DNA of 22,683 bases from Bacteroidales bacterium (GTDB lineage: Bacteria > Bacteroidota > Bacteroidia > Bacteroidales > UBA932), in contig JAEEQI010000014.1 of NCBI GenBank assembly GCA_016285215.1, positions 1 to 22,683 of the forward strand, in the 5' to 3' direction. The notes under the pieces were generated by a model, which saw only the letters and a list, made by a program, of their open reading frames with translations, was not told the origin of the DNA and searched no databases. Position numbers and translations under genes: made by a program. Numbering within the stretch: position 1 is the first letter of the stretch; each line of letters begins with the position of its first letter. Below, in pieces: positions 1-6,823 of this stretch.

Positions 1-642
1 CTTGACGCCGGTAGGGAAACCTGCGCCGCCGCGGCCGCGCAGGCCGCTGGCCTTGACATCGGCCAACACCTCCAGGCTGTCCCGCTGCAGGCTCTGCGCC
101 AGGGCCTTGTAACCGTCGCGGGCAATATACTCGAGGATGTTCTCCGGGTCGATGAAACCGCAGTTTCGCAGGGCTATTCGCAACTGCTTGCGGTAGAAGT
201 TCATGTGCTTGGAATCACTGATGTGATTGCCGGTCCCGGGATCCTTGTAGAGGAGGCGTTCAACCTTTTCGCCGCCCAGGATGTGGGCGGTGACAATCTC
301 CTCCACATCCTCCGGACGAACGGAGGTGTAGAAGGTATTGTCCGGGATGATCTTGACGATGGGGCCTTTCTCGCAGAAGCCGAAGCAACCGGGAACCACC
401 ACCTCCACCTTATCGGCCACCCCGTGGGCAGCCAGGCTGGCGCGGAAGTTCTCTACGATTTTGGCACTGTCGGAGGCTTTGCAACCGGTACCGCCGCAGC
501 AGAGAATCTGCATGTGCGGCGTTCCCTTTTCCAGGCCGCAGGCGGTTTCCTGCACCACCTTGTTGCTTTCCTCCCGCAAGGCAAGCGCTTGGACGGCTTT
601 CCTTCTGATGTCTTCTAATTCAGCTGCAGAAGTGATTTTCAT
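1..642 (-). CDS. hydB: HydB/HndC/NuoF-like NADH-binding hydrogenase subunit, C-terminus cut by window edge
   Basis: This is the first 214 residues of an NADH/FMN-binding diaphorase subunit of the kind found in electron-bifurcating [FeFe]-hydrogenases (HydB/HndC) and Complex I (NuoF). The N-terminal part is a thioredoxin-fold [2Fe-2S] domain: Cys49-x4-Cys54 in ILCCGGTGC and Cys86-x3-Cys90 in PGCFGFCEKGP. The fold starts again with the glycine-rich FMN/NADH motif LRGRGGAGFPTG at residues 201-212, after which the window ends. The N-terminal ferredoxin-like domain is typical of HydB rather than housekeeping NuoF. I chose the ATG at 642 because it directly precedes this domain and lies 15 nt after the upstream gene. 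It is the third gene of a tight operon with hypA and a small membrane protein. The catalytic subunit HydA would be expected beyond the left edge but is not visible. Confidence 0.88.
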   Translation of the reverse strand, partial: MKITSAAELEDIRRKAVQALALREESNKVVQETACGLEKGTPHMQILCCGGTGCKASDSAKIVENFRASLAAHGVADKVEVVVPGCFGFCEKGPIVKIIPDNTFYTSVRPEDVEEIVTAHILGGEKVERLLYKDPGTGNHISDSKHMNFYRKQLRIALRNCGFIDPENILEYIARDGYKALAQSLQRDSLEVLADVKASGLRGRGGAGFPTGVK

Positions 643-657
643 ATCTGTAGGAAATAA

Positions 658-987
658 CTAAGATTGGCTATATACGGTACGGCGCTCCTTGTACAACGCC
701 CAGACGGCCCACACCAGCGTGATGATCACACTCATGGGAACGCCCACAGTGAGCATTTCGCGGAGCATCACGGATGCCCCGCCGGTCTCACCCAAGGCGG
801 TAAAGAAGGGGAAGCGCCAGGTCAGTTCACCATTGATTACGTGGTCTACGATGAGCATGACGCTGCCGCCCCAGAGCATCAGCTCCAGAGAAGCAAGGTT
901 GCGGCCCACAAAGCCGTCTTTCCGCCCCCACTTGCGAAGGGCGCTGGTGGCAATAGCCTGAACCAGAGGTACTACGAAACAAGCCAT
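658..987 (-). CDS. Small membrane protein of unknown function in the hydrogenase-like operon
   Basis: The 109-residue product is hydrophobic, with likely membrane segments near residues 1-17, 35-54 and 84-101, and a charged C-terminal tail with KERR. I do not recognise a named family. It begins 3 nt after the stop of hypA and ends 15 nt before the hydB-like start, so it is almost certainly co-transcribed with both. A position between a metallochaperone and a diaphorase subunit suggests a membrane partner or accessory of the redox complex, but nothing in the sequence proves that. No metal-binding cysteine or histidine cluster is visible. Confidence 0.7.
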   Translation of the reverse strand: MACFVVPLVQAIATSALRKWGRKDGFVGRNLASLELMLWGGSVMLIVDHVINGELTWRFPFFTALGETGGASVMLREMLTVGVPMSVIITLVWAVWALYKERRTVYSQS

Positions 988-990
988 AAT

Positions 991-1335
991 TTATAATACT
1001 TCTATTTCTTTGATTTCTACTTCATTCCCGCATTTCAGCACCGTGTCTTCGCTCCCGCAGTACGGGCACGTCCGCCCATGCTCCACCGTGGGATACTCCT
1101 TCCCGCAGGCATTGCACGTGGTCACCGCCGGCAACACATTGCACCTGAGCTCGCAGCCCCGCAGGAGGTCCTCCTTATCGGCCGCCCAGCGCCAGCAATC
1201 CGTCAAATAATCCGGCACCACCGTAGACACTTCGCCAATATTCATAACCACGGCATTCACATGCTCCACACCATGCTCCAGGGCCGCCTTCTTAACGTCC
1301 CTGATAATGTAAAACACAATGCCTAATTCATGCAT
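991..1335 (-). CDS. hypA: HypA, hydrogenase/urease nickel metallochaperone
   Basis: The 114-residue product has the HypA hallmarks. It starts MHELGI, with His2 (the family's nickel ligand) directly after the initiator Met and Glu3 next. It also carries the structural zinc site made of two CxxC pairs, Cys74/Cys77 (CNAC) and Cys90/Cys93 (CPYC). Length matches the family's usual 110-120 residues. HypA delivers nickel with HypB during [NiFe]-hydrogenase maturation. It is the first gene of an operon with a small membrane protein and a HydB-like subunit normally associated with [FeFe]-hydrogenase, which uses no nickel. No HypB or [NiFe] subunit is in the window. No clean TAnnTTTG promoter is seen just upstream on this strand. 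Confidence 0.92.
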   Translation of the reverse strand: MHELGIVFYIIRDVKKAALEHGVEHVNAVVMNIGEVSTVVPDYLTDCWRWAADKEDLLRGCELRCNVLPAVTTCNACGKEYPTVEHGRTCPYCGSEDTVLKCGNEVEIKEIEVL

Positions 1336-1352
1336 AAACTTTGATTATGAAA

Positions 1353-1553
1353 TAAGATGTATGTCCCCAAAACCGTAGACGCCCATGTCTCGTGAATGGG
1401 AGGGGCCTGACAGCAGTTGTTCCGGCGGGGAAGCTTGCTTCCCTGACGGTGCAACTGCAGGTGGGAGGGATAGGGCCGAAGGCCCGTACCGCCCGAAGGG
1501 CATAGGGCAACCTGTCACCACCTTCCCACAGGGGACATATCTATATTTTTTTT
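1353..1553 (+). ncRNA. Candidate structured non-coding RNA of unknown class
   Basis: This stretch has no credible protein. It can fold into a closed multi-branch structure: 1359-1368 pairs with 1531-1540 (10 bp, GTCCCC/GGGGAC core), 1408-1413 with 1512-1517, 1413-1419 with 1452-1458 (GCAGTTG/CAACTGC), 1428-1434 with 1437-1443, 1473-1477 with 1481-1485, and 1491-1494 with 1498-1501 (GAA loops). An eight-T run at 1546-1553 follows the closing stem on the plus strand, which favours that strand. A near-match to a Bacteroidota -7 box (TAAACTTTG, one base too long) ends at about 1343. I could not match it to tmRNA, RNase P RNA, SRP RNA or a riboswitch; a divergent 6S-type RNA is possible. The minus strand, as a leader of hypA, is the alternative. 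Confidence 0.4.
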
Positions 1554-2565
1554 AGAGTTGTTTCCTGACCTGGTCCATGATTCGCAGGACGGAAATGGAA
1601 GTGTCAGGGGAGTTGATGCGGCTTTCGTGGCCGGAGAGGACGCAGGAGATGAATTCCTGGAATTCATAATAGTAGTCGTCCCTTTGCGCCACCTCCGGCA
1701 CAGTCAGGTCTGTTCCGGTTGAATCCTCGCCGCGTCCAGACGCGGGCGTTCCGTGCGGGAAGTAAGTGACTTGGCGGCAGATATGAATCTTATCCAGCAC
1801 GAGGCTTCCGCCCTCGCCGGATATTTCCGTCGGGAGGAAAGAATCGGCAATCTTGGAATAAAAAACGGTGGCATTTAAGCCGGGATAGACAAAATCGATG
1901 GTTCCCTGGAGGTCCGTCATGCCCCTTCCAGGCAGCTCTCGCGTGAGGATATGCTGCCCTGAAATGCCCTCGGGTTCGCCCAGGAGATACACCATCGGCC
2001 ATAATGTATAAATGCCGATATCCATGAGGGCGCCCCCGGCGCAGAGGGGGTCGAACGAGGCGGCGACTTCCCCTCTTTGCAGCGCCTCGTATTTGGACGA
2101 GTATTGGCAGTAGGTGGCGCTGTAACGCCGAATAGGGCCGATTTCCTTCAGGAAAGAGGCGGCCTTGAGGAAGTTAGGGTTCAGGGTGGAGATCATCGCC
2201 TCCATCAGGATCAGACCCCGCTTACGAGCTTCAGTCACCATCTCTACTGCCTCTTCCGCGTTGGCCGCGAGCGGCTTTTCGCAGAGGACGTGCTTGCCCG
2301 CCCGCAGGCATTTCAAGGCAATCGCATGATGGGTATGGTTGGGCGTGCCGATGTACACGGCATCCACCTGGGGATCCCGGAGCATTTCATCCAGGTTATC
2401 GTATGCGGCGGGAATGCCCTGGCTTTGGGCGAATGAGCGGGCACGCTCGATGGAACGGGAGCAAACGGCTGCGGCGACGAAGCGTTCATTTTCCCTTGCG
2501 CCGCGCAGCACCCAGGACGTAATCCTTCCCGTGCCGACAAGCCCGAACCTGACGATATCCGGCAT
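1552..2565 (-). CDS. Gfo/Idh/MocA family NAD(P)-dependent oxidoreductase
   Basis: The 337-residue protein has an N-terminal Rossmann fold with GLVGTGR at residues 8-14, the family motif CEKPL with Glu96-Lys97-Pro98 that contacts the nicotinamide and substrate, and MDIGIY at 181-186 in the C-terminal alpha/beta domain. Length is normal. Members oxidise or reduce sugars, inositols or related cyclic compounds with NAD(P)H; the substrate cannot be read from sequence. No signal peptide is present, so it should be cytoplasmic. It begins 6 nt after the stop codon of the lipoprotein gene upstream and probably shares its transcript, an odd pairing with no evident pathway link. Translation ends at a TAA lying inside the T-run of the opposite-strand candidate RNA, so the two units converge. 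Confidence 0.9.
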   Translation of the reverse strand: MPDIVRFGLVGTGRITSWVLRGARENERFVAAAVCSRSIERARSFAQSQGIPAAYDNLDEMLRDPQVDAVYIGTPNHTHHAIALKCLRAGKHVLCEKPLAANAEEAVEMVTEARKRGLILMEAMISTLNPNFLKAASFLKEIGPIRRYSATYCQYSSKYEALQRGEVAASFDPLCAGGALMDIGIYTLWPMVYLLGEPEGISGQHILTRELPGRGMTDLQGTIDFVYPGLNATVFYSKIADSFLPTEISGEGGSLVLDKIHICRQVTYFPHGTPASGRGEDSTGTDLTVPEVAQRDDYYYEFQEFISCVLSGHESRINSPDTSISVLRIMDQVRKQL

Positions 2566-2571
2566 CCTGTC

Positions 2572-4113
2572 CTAGAGCTTCCTGACGAGGGAGATGGTGT
2601 AGAAGTAACGGGAGCCATCCTCGTTTTCGCGGATGGCGTACCAGTTCATAACATCCCCGTTAATGGAGACCTCCCACCAGTCGCGAACTTCCTCCGAGCC
2701 TTCTTCCTTGCTCTTCCAGCGGAAGCAAAGGAGGGTGCCGTCCATGAAGTATTCGTCAAACTCATCTTCAATGATCCACTCCTCCGGGCCGTTGGCAATG
2801 GAGAAGACGTAGGTGCCGTCTTCGTTTATCTGCCAGCGGCAGTCTCGCAATTCTGTGCTGCCCTGCGATACATCGTAGCCCTGCAGGGAAACACGTGCTT
2901 CCCAGGTGCCCACGATGGCTTCGCGGAAGTCGGAGGTTTGTTTTACCAGTCTCATGGGAGTCCAGTCTCCGGTGCTGACAATCAGTTCTCCGCGGATGGT
3001 GGTATGCCTGAACTCGCAATCCATTTCCTCTTCATCGATGCGGTTGATGATGTACTCGTCGATGAGGGTAATCTCTGCGCTGGACTGGCCGGTAAGGGTT
3101 ACTTTGTTTCCTTCGATCTTGACATCGTACTCACGTAAGTGGCCCCATTTGGCGGCGGTCTCCGTGAAGTCGGGCTTGGAGGAACTCACCAGAGCCAGGG
3201 AGGTGGAACGGAAAGTCGTGACCGTCTTCTGGTTGGTAAGGGCGGTTTTTCTGTTGATTTCGGTCTGCATCCACTTGCCCAGGATGTTCTTCTCGATTTC
3301 CTGCTGGGAGGGGACGCGGACCTTCCTCAGGCTCACTGCATCGGTGTAGGTGGAACCGTCTTCATTCCGGCGAAGGGCCGTCAAAATGAGATTCTCTTTA
3401 TCCAGGGCGGCAATTTCCCACCAGTCCCGTCCTTCCTGGGCTCCCTGGCCCACCTCTTTCCAACGGGAGCAGAAAAGCTTGCCATCCACGAAGTACTGGT
3501 CGAACTCGTCTTCAAAAGTAGTCCACCGCCCCGGGGCTGTACTCATGGAGAAGACGTAGGTACCATCGGCCTTAAGGTCCCAGCGACAGTCCTGGGGTTC
3601 ATCGAATTCATCCAGCGGATAGAATCCTTCCCAGGATCCGATAATGGCGCTGCCGTAGTCCTCGGCAACCTTTGCCAAATGGACGTTTCCGTGCGATTCC
3701 TCATTGACCAGTTTTCCGTCCTTGAGCGTTTGGTGCCGGAACTTGCAAATCATTTCCTTCGAATTGAGGGAATAGATTGTGTAGCGGTTGATCAAGGTGA
3801 CGGAAGGCTCGGGGTGACCGGTAAGGATAACCGTATTGCCGGTCATCTTCACCTCATAGTCCAGACGGTCATTCCATTTGGCGGCTTGCTCGGTATAGTC
3901 AGACTTGGAAGAACTGATGTAGGCCTGGGTGCTTGACACAAATGTGGTCACAGTCTTCTGGTTGGTAAGGGCGGGCTGACCGTCAATATCGGTTTCCATC
4001 CACTTACCAATAAGCAGTTCCACGGTTCCGGGGTCCAGGTCCCTGTCTTTGTAGCAACTGACAAAGAACAACAAGCTAATGGCCGTTGCAAGAAATAAAA
4101 TGGCTTTTTTCAT
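2572..4113 (-). CDS. Lipoprotein with two tandem 243-residue repeats (four lipocalin-like modules)
   Basis: A 513-residue exported protein. The start MKKAILFLATAISLLFFVSC ends in a relaxed lipobox with Cys20, so it is likely lipidated. The mature part is an internal tandem duplication with a period of about 243 residues. GKWM at 36-39 matches GKWM at 279-282, each followed by ALTNQKTVTTF; GSW at 159-161 matches GTW at 402-404, each followed by DCRW, DGTYVFS, DEFD and DWWE. Each half contains two beta-rich units opening with G-x-W, as in Bacteroidota lipocalin-like domains. I cannot name a ligand. It lies 36 nt downstream of the stray kbl 3' end and 6 nt upstream of the Gfo/Idh gene. A possible weak -7 box (TACTTTA) lies just upstream. 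Confidence 0.85.
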   Translation of the reverse strand: MKKAILFLATAISLLFFVSCYKDRDLDPGTVELLIGKWMETDIDGQPALTNQKTVTTFVSSTQAYISSSKSDYTEQAAKWNDRLDYEVKMTGNTVILTGHPEPSVTLINRYTIYSLNSKEMICKFRHQTLKDGKLVNEESHGNVHLAKVAEDYGSAIIGSWEGFYPLDEFDEPQDCRWDLKADGTYVFSMSTAPGRWTTFEDEFDQYFVDGKLFCSRWKEVGQGAQEGRDWWEIAALDKENLILTALRRNEDGSTYTDAVSLRKVRVPSQQEIEKNILGKWMQTEINRKTALTNQKTVTTFRSTSLALVSSSKPDFTETAAKWGHLREYDVKIEGNKVTLTGQSSAEITLIDEYIINRIDEEEMDCEFRHTTIRGELIVSTGDWTPMRLVKQTSDFREAIVGTWEARVSLQGYDVSQGSTELRDCRWQINEDGTYVFSIANGPEEWIIEDEFDEYFMDGTLLCFRWKSKEEGSEEVRDWWEVSINGDVMNWYAIRENEDGSRYFYTISLVRKL

Positions 4114-4149
4114 ATAGGATATGTCGTGTTCGTTTTTGGGTTTAAAGTA

Positions 4150-4259
4150 TTACTTGATGACTCCCAGCTCCTTGCCCACCTTTACGAAGGCGGCGATGGC
4201 TTTGTCCAGGTGCTGCTTCTCGTGGGCGGCGCTCAGCTGTACGCGGATGCGGGCCTGTC
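4150..4259 (-). pseudogene. kbl: Duplicated 3' end of kbl (last 36 codons including stop)
   Basis: Read on the minus strand this fragment encodes QARIRVQLSAAHEK followed by the rest of the Kbl C-terminus and a TAA stop. It matches the end of the intact kbl gene at 15478-15587: 101 of 110 bases agree, and the protein differs at two residues (Lys to Gln, Ile to Val). All nine mismatches lie within 66 nt of the stop codon; the 44 nt at the inner end (4216-4259 against 15544-15587) are identical. Homology stops abruptly at 4259. There is no start codon or catalytic part, so it is not a gene. The two copies are direct repeats bracketing the six-gene operon. Confidence 0.9.
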
Positions 4260-4351
4260 TGGGAAAAATCCGGGAATAACTTGGAACACGCTGCGAAGCA
4301 TATGACTGCCAGGTAGCGTGCGATGTTTACGAAGTGGTGGGTTGTTCGCAT
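4260..4351 (-). other. Possible remnant 5' end of an exported protein gene, fused to the kbl fragment
   Basis: Between the NRPS stop and the kbl fragment lies an ATG (4351) opening about 30 codons that read like a signal peptide: MRTTHHFVNIARYLAVICFAACSK, with a hydrophobic core and a lipobox-like FAAC. The frame then runs into the kbl fragment out of phase and loses sense. It may be the decapitated start of a gene at the cassette end, or chance. No terminator for the NRPS operon is obvious here. Confidence 0.25.
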
Positions 4352-4358
4352 TTCTTGT

Positions 4359-6803
4359 TTATACGTTCTTCAGGAAATAATCAACAACGGCGTCCTTACT
4401 TTCCTGGGTAGTCAGGAATTGGAAATGGTCTGTATCGGAGTGGACAATCTCACATTGGGGATAACGTTTCTTCCAACGCTGCTCATTGGTTTTGAATTCT
4501 GCCAATTCCATTTCCCTGAGTTCGGGAGATTTTACAAAGTTGCTATTGATAGGGATTGCTTCCGTGAAGTGGGTCGAAACGATGGAGGTAACCGGTCCGT
4601 TGTAGGTTTCCTCGGGCATGGTGGCCATCAGCTTGACGTCCAGTTCACCCCGGTGTTTGTTCCGTTCTTCACTCAGGTGAGGGAAGTAGTAGCCGGGCAT
4701 AATCATCTCCTGGATTTTGATGTCGCGGTCCAGTTCTCCGTCCAGGACAATCACACGGGGTTTGTAGCTTTGTTTGTTGTAGATGCGGGCAGCAAGGGCC
4801 AGGGCCTGCTCACCACCGGCGCAGAATCCCGTAATAACCGCCACGTTGCGCTCTTTGACTACGCGTTCTATATACGTCTGATAGATATCAAGCAGGCCGT
4901 TCATGTCTGTCACTTGATCCTCCATGATGGTATGATAGGACTCGATGGCGTAGATGGCATACTTCTGGGAAACTTTCCGGGCCCATTCTCCAAAGAGGAA
5001 GTCAAAGCTGGTGAATCCGCTGATGACTATGATGACCGGTTTCTCCGGTTCGTTTTCTCCGTTGCCAAACCAGAAAGCATTGGGGTGCTTTTCGGCGGCC
5101 ATGATGCGGCGAATGGTCCTCAGGGAATAGAAATCGTTGGCGGTAAGGTGAACGCCGGTCTGGTCTATCAATACAATCAGCTGCATGATGTGCAGGGACG
5201 TAATACCTACATCATTGATCAGATCGGCATCGATATTGATGCTGGGCAGGCCGAGAAGTTCGGCAGCGGCATTAACGAGCAGCTCTTCGCGCGGACTGAT
5301 GGGCTCTTCATTGATGGTAATGGGACTGATGGCTTCGTTGACAAGGGTCGATTGGTCAATCTTACCGTTGATGTTCAGTTTAAACTCCTTGACCTGATTC
5401 CAGTAGGTGGGAACCATGTAGGCGGGGAGTTCCTTGGCCAGATTTTTCTTGATGGAATCGAAGCCCTTCACGCCAGGGGCCAGCATGACATAGGCCACTA
5501 TATACTTCTCGGTACCTACCTGCTCCAGGCGCACAAAAGCCCTTGTCACACCTTCCTGCCTTTCAATAGCGGCAGTGATTTCTCCCAGTTCAATGCGGAA
5601 ACTGCGCAGTTTGATCTGGCCGTCTTTGCGACCCACGTAATTGAAACTGCCGTCCGGGTTAAGCTTTACCAGGTCTCCGCTGTGATACAGCCTGGATACG
5701 TCTATTCCGTTGTGCTCTTTCTCGAAGGGGTTCTCGGTAAAGACCCGGGACGTCAGTTCCGGACGGTTCCAGTAGCCGTTGGTAACCTGCATACCCGCAA
5801 TGCAGAGTTCTCCGGATTCTCCGGGAGCTACCTGTTTGCCTTCTTCGTTGACCACATAGCAAACAGTGCCGAGGGCGGGTTTGCCTATGCACTGCCATTC
5901 ATCGGCATTCTTAAACTCGTGGGTAGTCATAACCACGCAGGTCTCGGTGGGGCCGTATGCATTGACAAAACGGTAGGGGTACTTTCCGGCTATTTTGCTG
6001 GTGAGGCTCTGCGGAATGGCTTCGCCACCGGCCGATAAGGTTTCAATGGCAGGGAAATTATAATCGGGGAAGATGGCCAGCAGGGAAGGGGGCATAAAGG
6101 CAAAGGTGACCTCCTTCTGTTTGATCAGACTGTGAAGAAGCACGGCATTGTGCCTCTCTTCATTCTGGGCAATGATGAGCGTTCCGCCATAGAAGAGCGA
6201 GGAATAGATCTCCAGGACCGAAGCGTCAAAGCTGATGCTGGCGAACTGGAGGATGACGGAGTGGTCGCTAATCTGGAAATTGTCCGGATGGCACACCGTC
6301 TGGCAGTAACTGTAAAGGGCCTTATAGGGGACAGAAACGCCTTTGGGCTGTCCCGTAGTGCCGGAAGTATAAATCATGTATACCTCTGAAAAGCCTCTTT
6401 TCAGGAGGGGGAGAGGCTCTGTCAGGGGACTGGAAAGAAGTTCGTCGATATTATCGGCCGTTATCAGGAAACTTACGCCGGCATCCTTGCAGATAAAGTC
6501 TCTGCGCTCCAGGGGATTCTCTACGTCAATGGGAACATAAGAGCAGCCCAGTTTGACGGAAGCCAGCATGCAAGGCAGGTAATGTTGGTTTCTGCCCAGG
6601 TATATACCAATGCGGACAGGAACCTCCGGGTCACCGGCATGGATATCTATCCTGGAAGCCAGGCCGGAAGCTATGCAGTTGGCCATCTCATCCATCTGGG
6701 CATACGTAACCTCTTGTTTGCCAATGACGTATGCGGTCTTATCCCGATATGTCTCAATAATGTTCCTTAGCCTTTCTGTCAGTTTTTCGAAATATATATC
6801 CAT
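4359..6803 (-). CDS. Mono-module NRPS: adenylation, carrier and thioesterase domains (A-T-TE)
   Basis: This 814-residue synthetase has an adenylation domain with A3 YTSGTTGQPKG (145-155), FDAS (192-195), A5 NAYGPTE (281-287), A7 YHSGDL (373-378), A8 GRKDGQIKLR with FRIELGE (391-408) and A10 NINGKID (Lys481). A carrier domain follows, with DVGITSL and the phosphopantetheine site Ser536. The C-terminal alpha/beta-hydrolase thioesterase has GFCAGG (659-664), so the nucleophile is Cys661 rather than Ser, with likely Asp688 and His793. There is no condensation or reductase domain. Hand alignment to GrsA gives the specificity code D-A-L-F-S-G-A-V-V-K, which I cannot assign but which looks hydrophobic. 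A partner such as a phosphopantetheinyl transferase is not in the window. It starts 20 nt after the TonB receptor gene and is the last gene of the operon. The product is unknown. Confidence 0.9.
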   Translation of the reverse strand: MDIYFEKLTERLRNIIETYRDKTAYVIGKQEVTYAQMDEMANCIASGLASRIDIHAGDPEVPVRIGIYLGRNQHYLPCMLASVKLGCSYVPIDVENPLERRDFICKDAGVSFLITADNIDELLSSPLTEPLPLLKRGFSEVYMIYTSGTTGQPKGVSVPYKALYSYCQTVCHPDNFQISDHSVILQFASISFDASVLEIYSSLFYGGTLIIAQNEERHNAVLLHSLIKQKEVTFAFMPPSLLAIFPDYNFPAIETLSAGGEAIPQSLTSKIAGKYPYRFVNAYGPTETCVVMTTHEFKNADEWQCIGKPALGTVCYVVNEEGKQVAPGESGELCIAGMQVTNGYWNRPELTSRVFTENPFEKEHNGIDVSRLYHSGDLVKLNPDGSFNYVGRKDGQIKLRSFRIELGEITAAIERQEGVTRAFVRLEQVGTEKYIVAYVMLAPGVKGFDSIKKNLAKELPAYMVPTYWNQVKEFKLNINGKIDQSTLVNEAISPITINEEPISPREELLVNAAAELLGLPSINIDADLINDVGITSLHIMQLIVLIDQTGVHLTANDFYSLRTIRRIMAAEKHPNAFWFGNGENEPEKPVIIVISGFTSFDFLFGEWARKVSQKYAIYAIESYHTIMEDQVTDMNGLLDIYQTYIERVVKERNVAVITGFCAGGEQALALAARIYNKQSYKPRVIVLDGELDRDIKIQEMIMPGYYFPHLSEERNKHRGELDVKLMATMPEETYNGPVTSIVSTHFTEAIPINSNFVKSPELREMELAEFKTNEQRWKKRYPQCEIVHSDTDHFQFLTTQESKDAVVDYFLKNV

Positions 6804-6823
6804 ACACTTCTTGTTAATAATTC

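Noticed and set aside
1328..1510. 60-codon minus-strand frame upstream of hypA
   Set aside because: Low-complexity translation produced by the hairpins; the region is better explained as structured RNA.
1454..1530. SAM-I riboswitch-like words (GAGGGA, GGCCC, GGCAACC-like) on the plus strand
   Set aside because: The conserved P1 and kink-turn sequences are missing, the order of helices does not fit, and no plus-strand gene follows.
3139..3936. 265-codon plus-strand frame opposite the lipoprotein
   Set aside because: The repeat structure and signal peptide belong to the minus-strand gene; the plus-strand frame is its shadow.
4323..6038. 571-codon plus-strand frame opposite the NRPS
   Set aside because: The minus strand encodes complete A, T and TE motifs; the plus-strand translation has no recognisable sequence.
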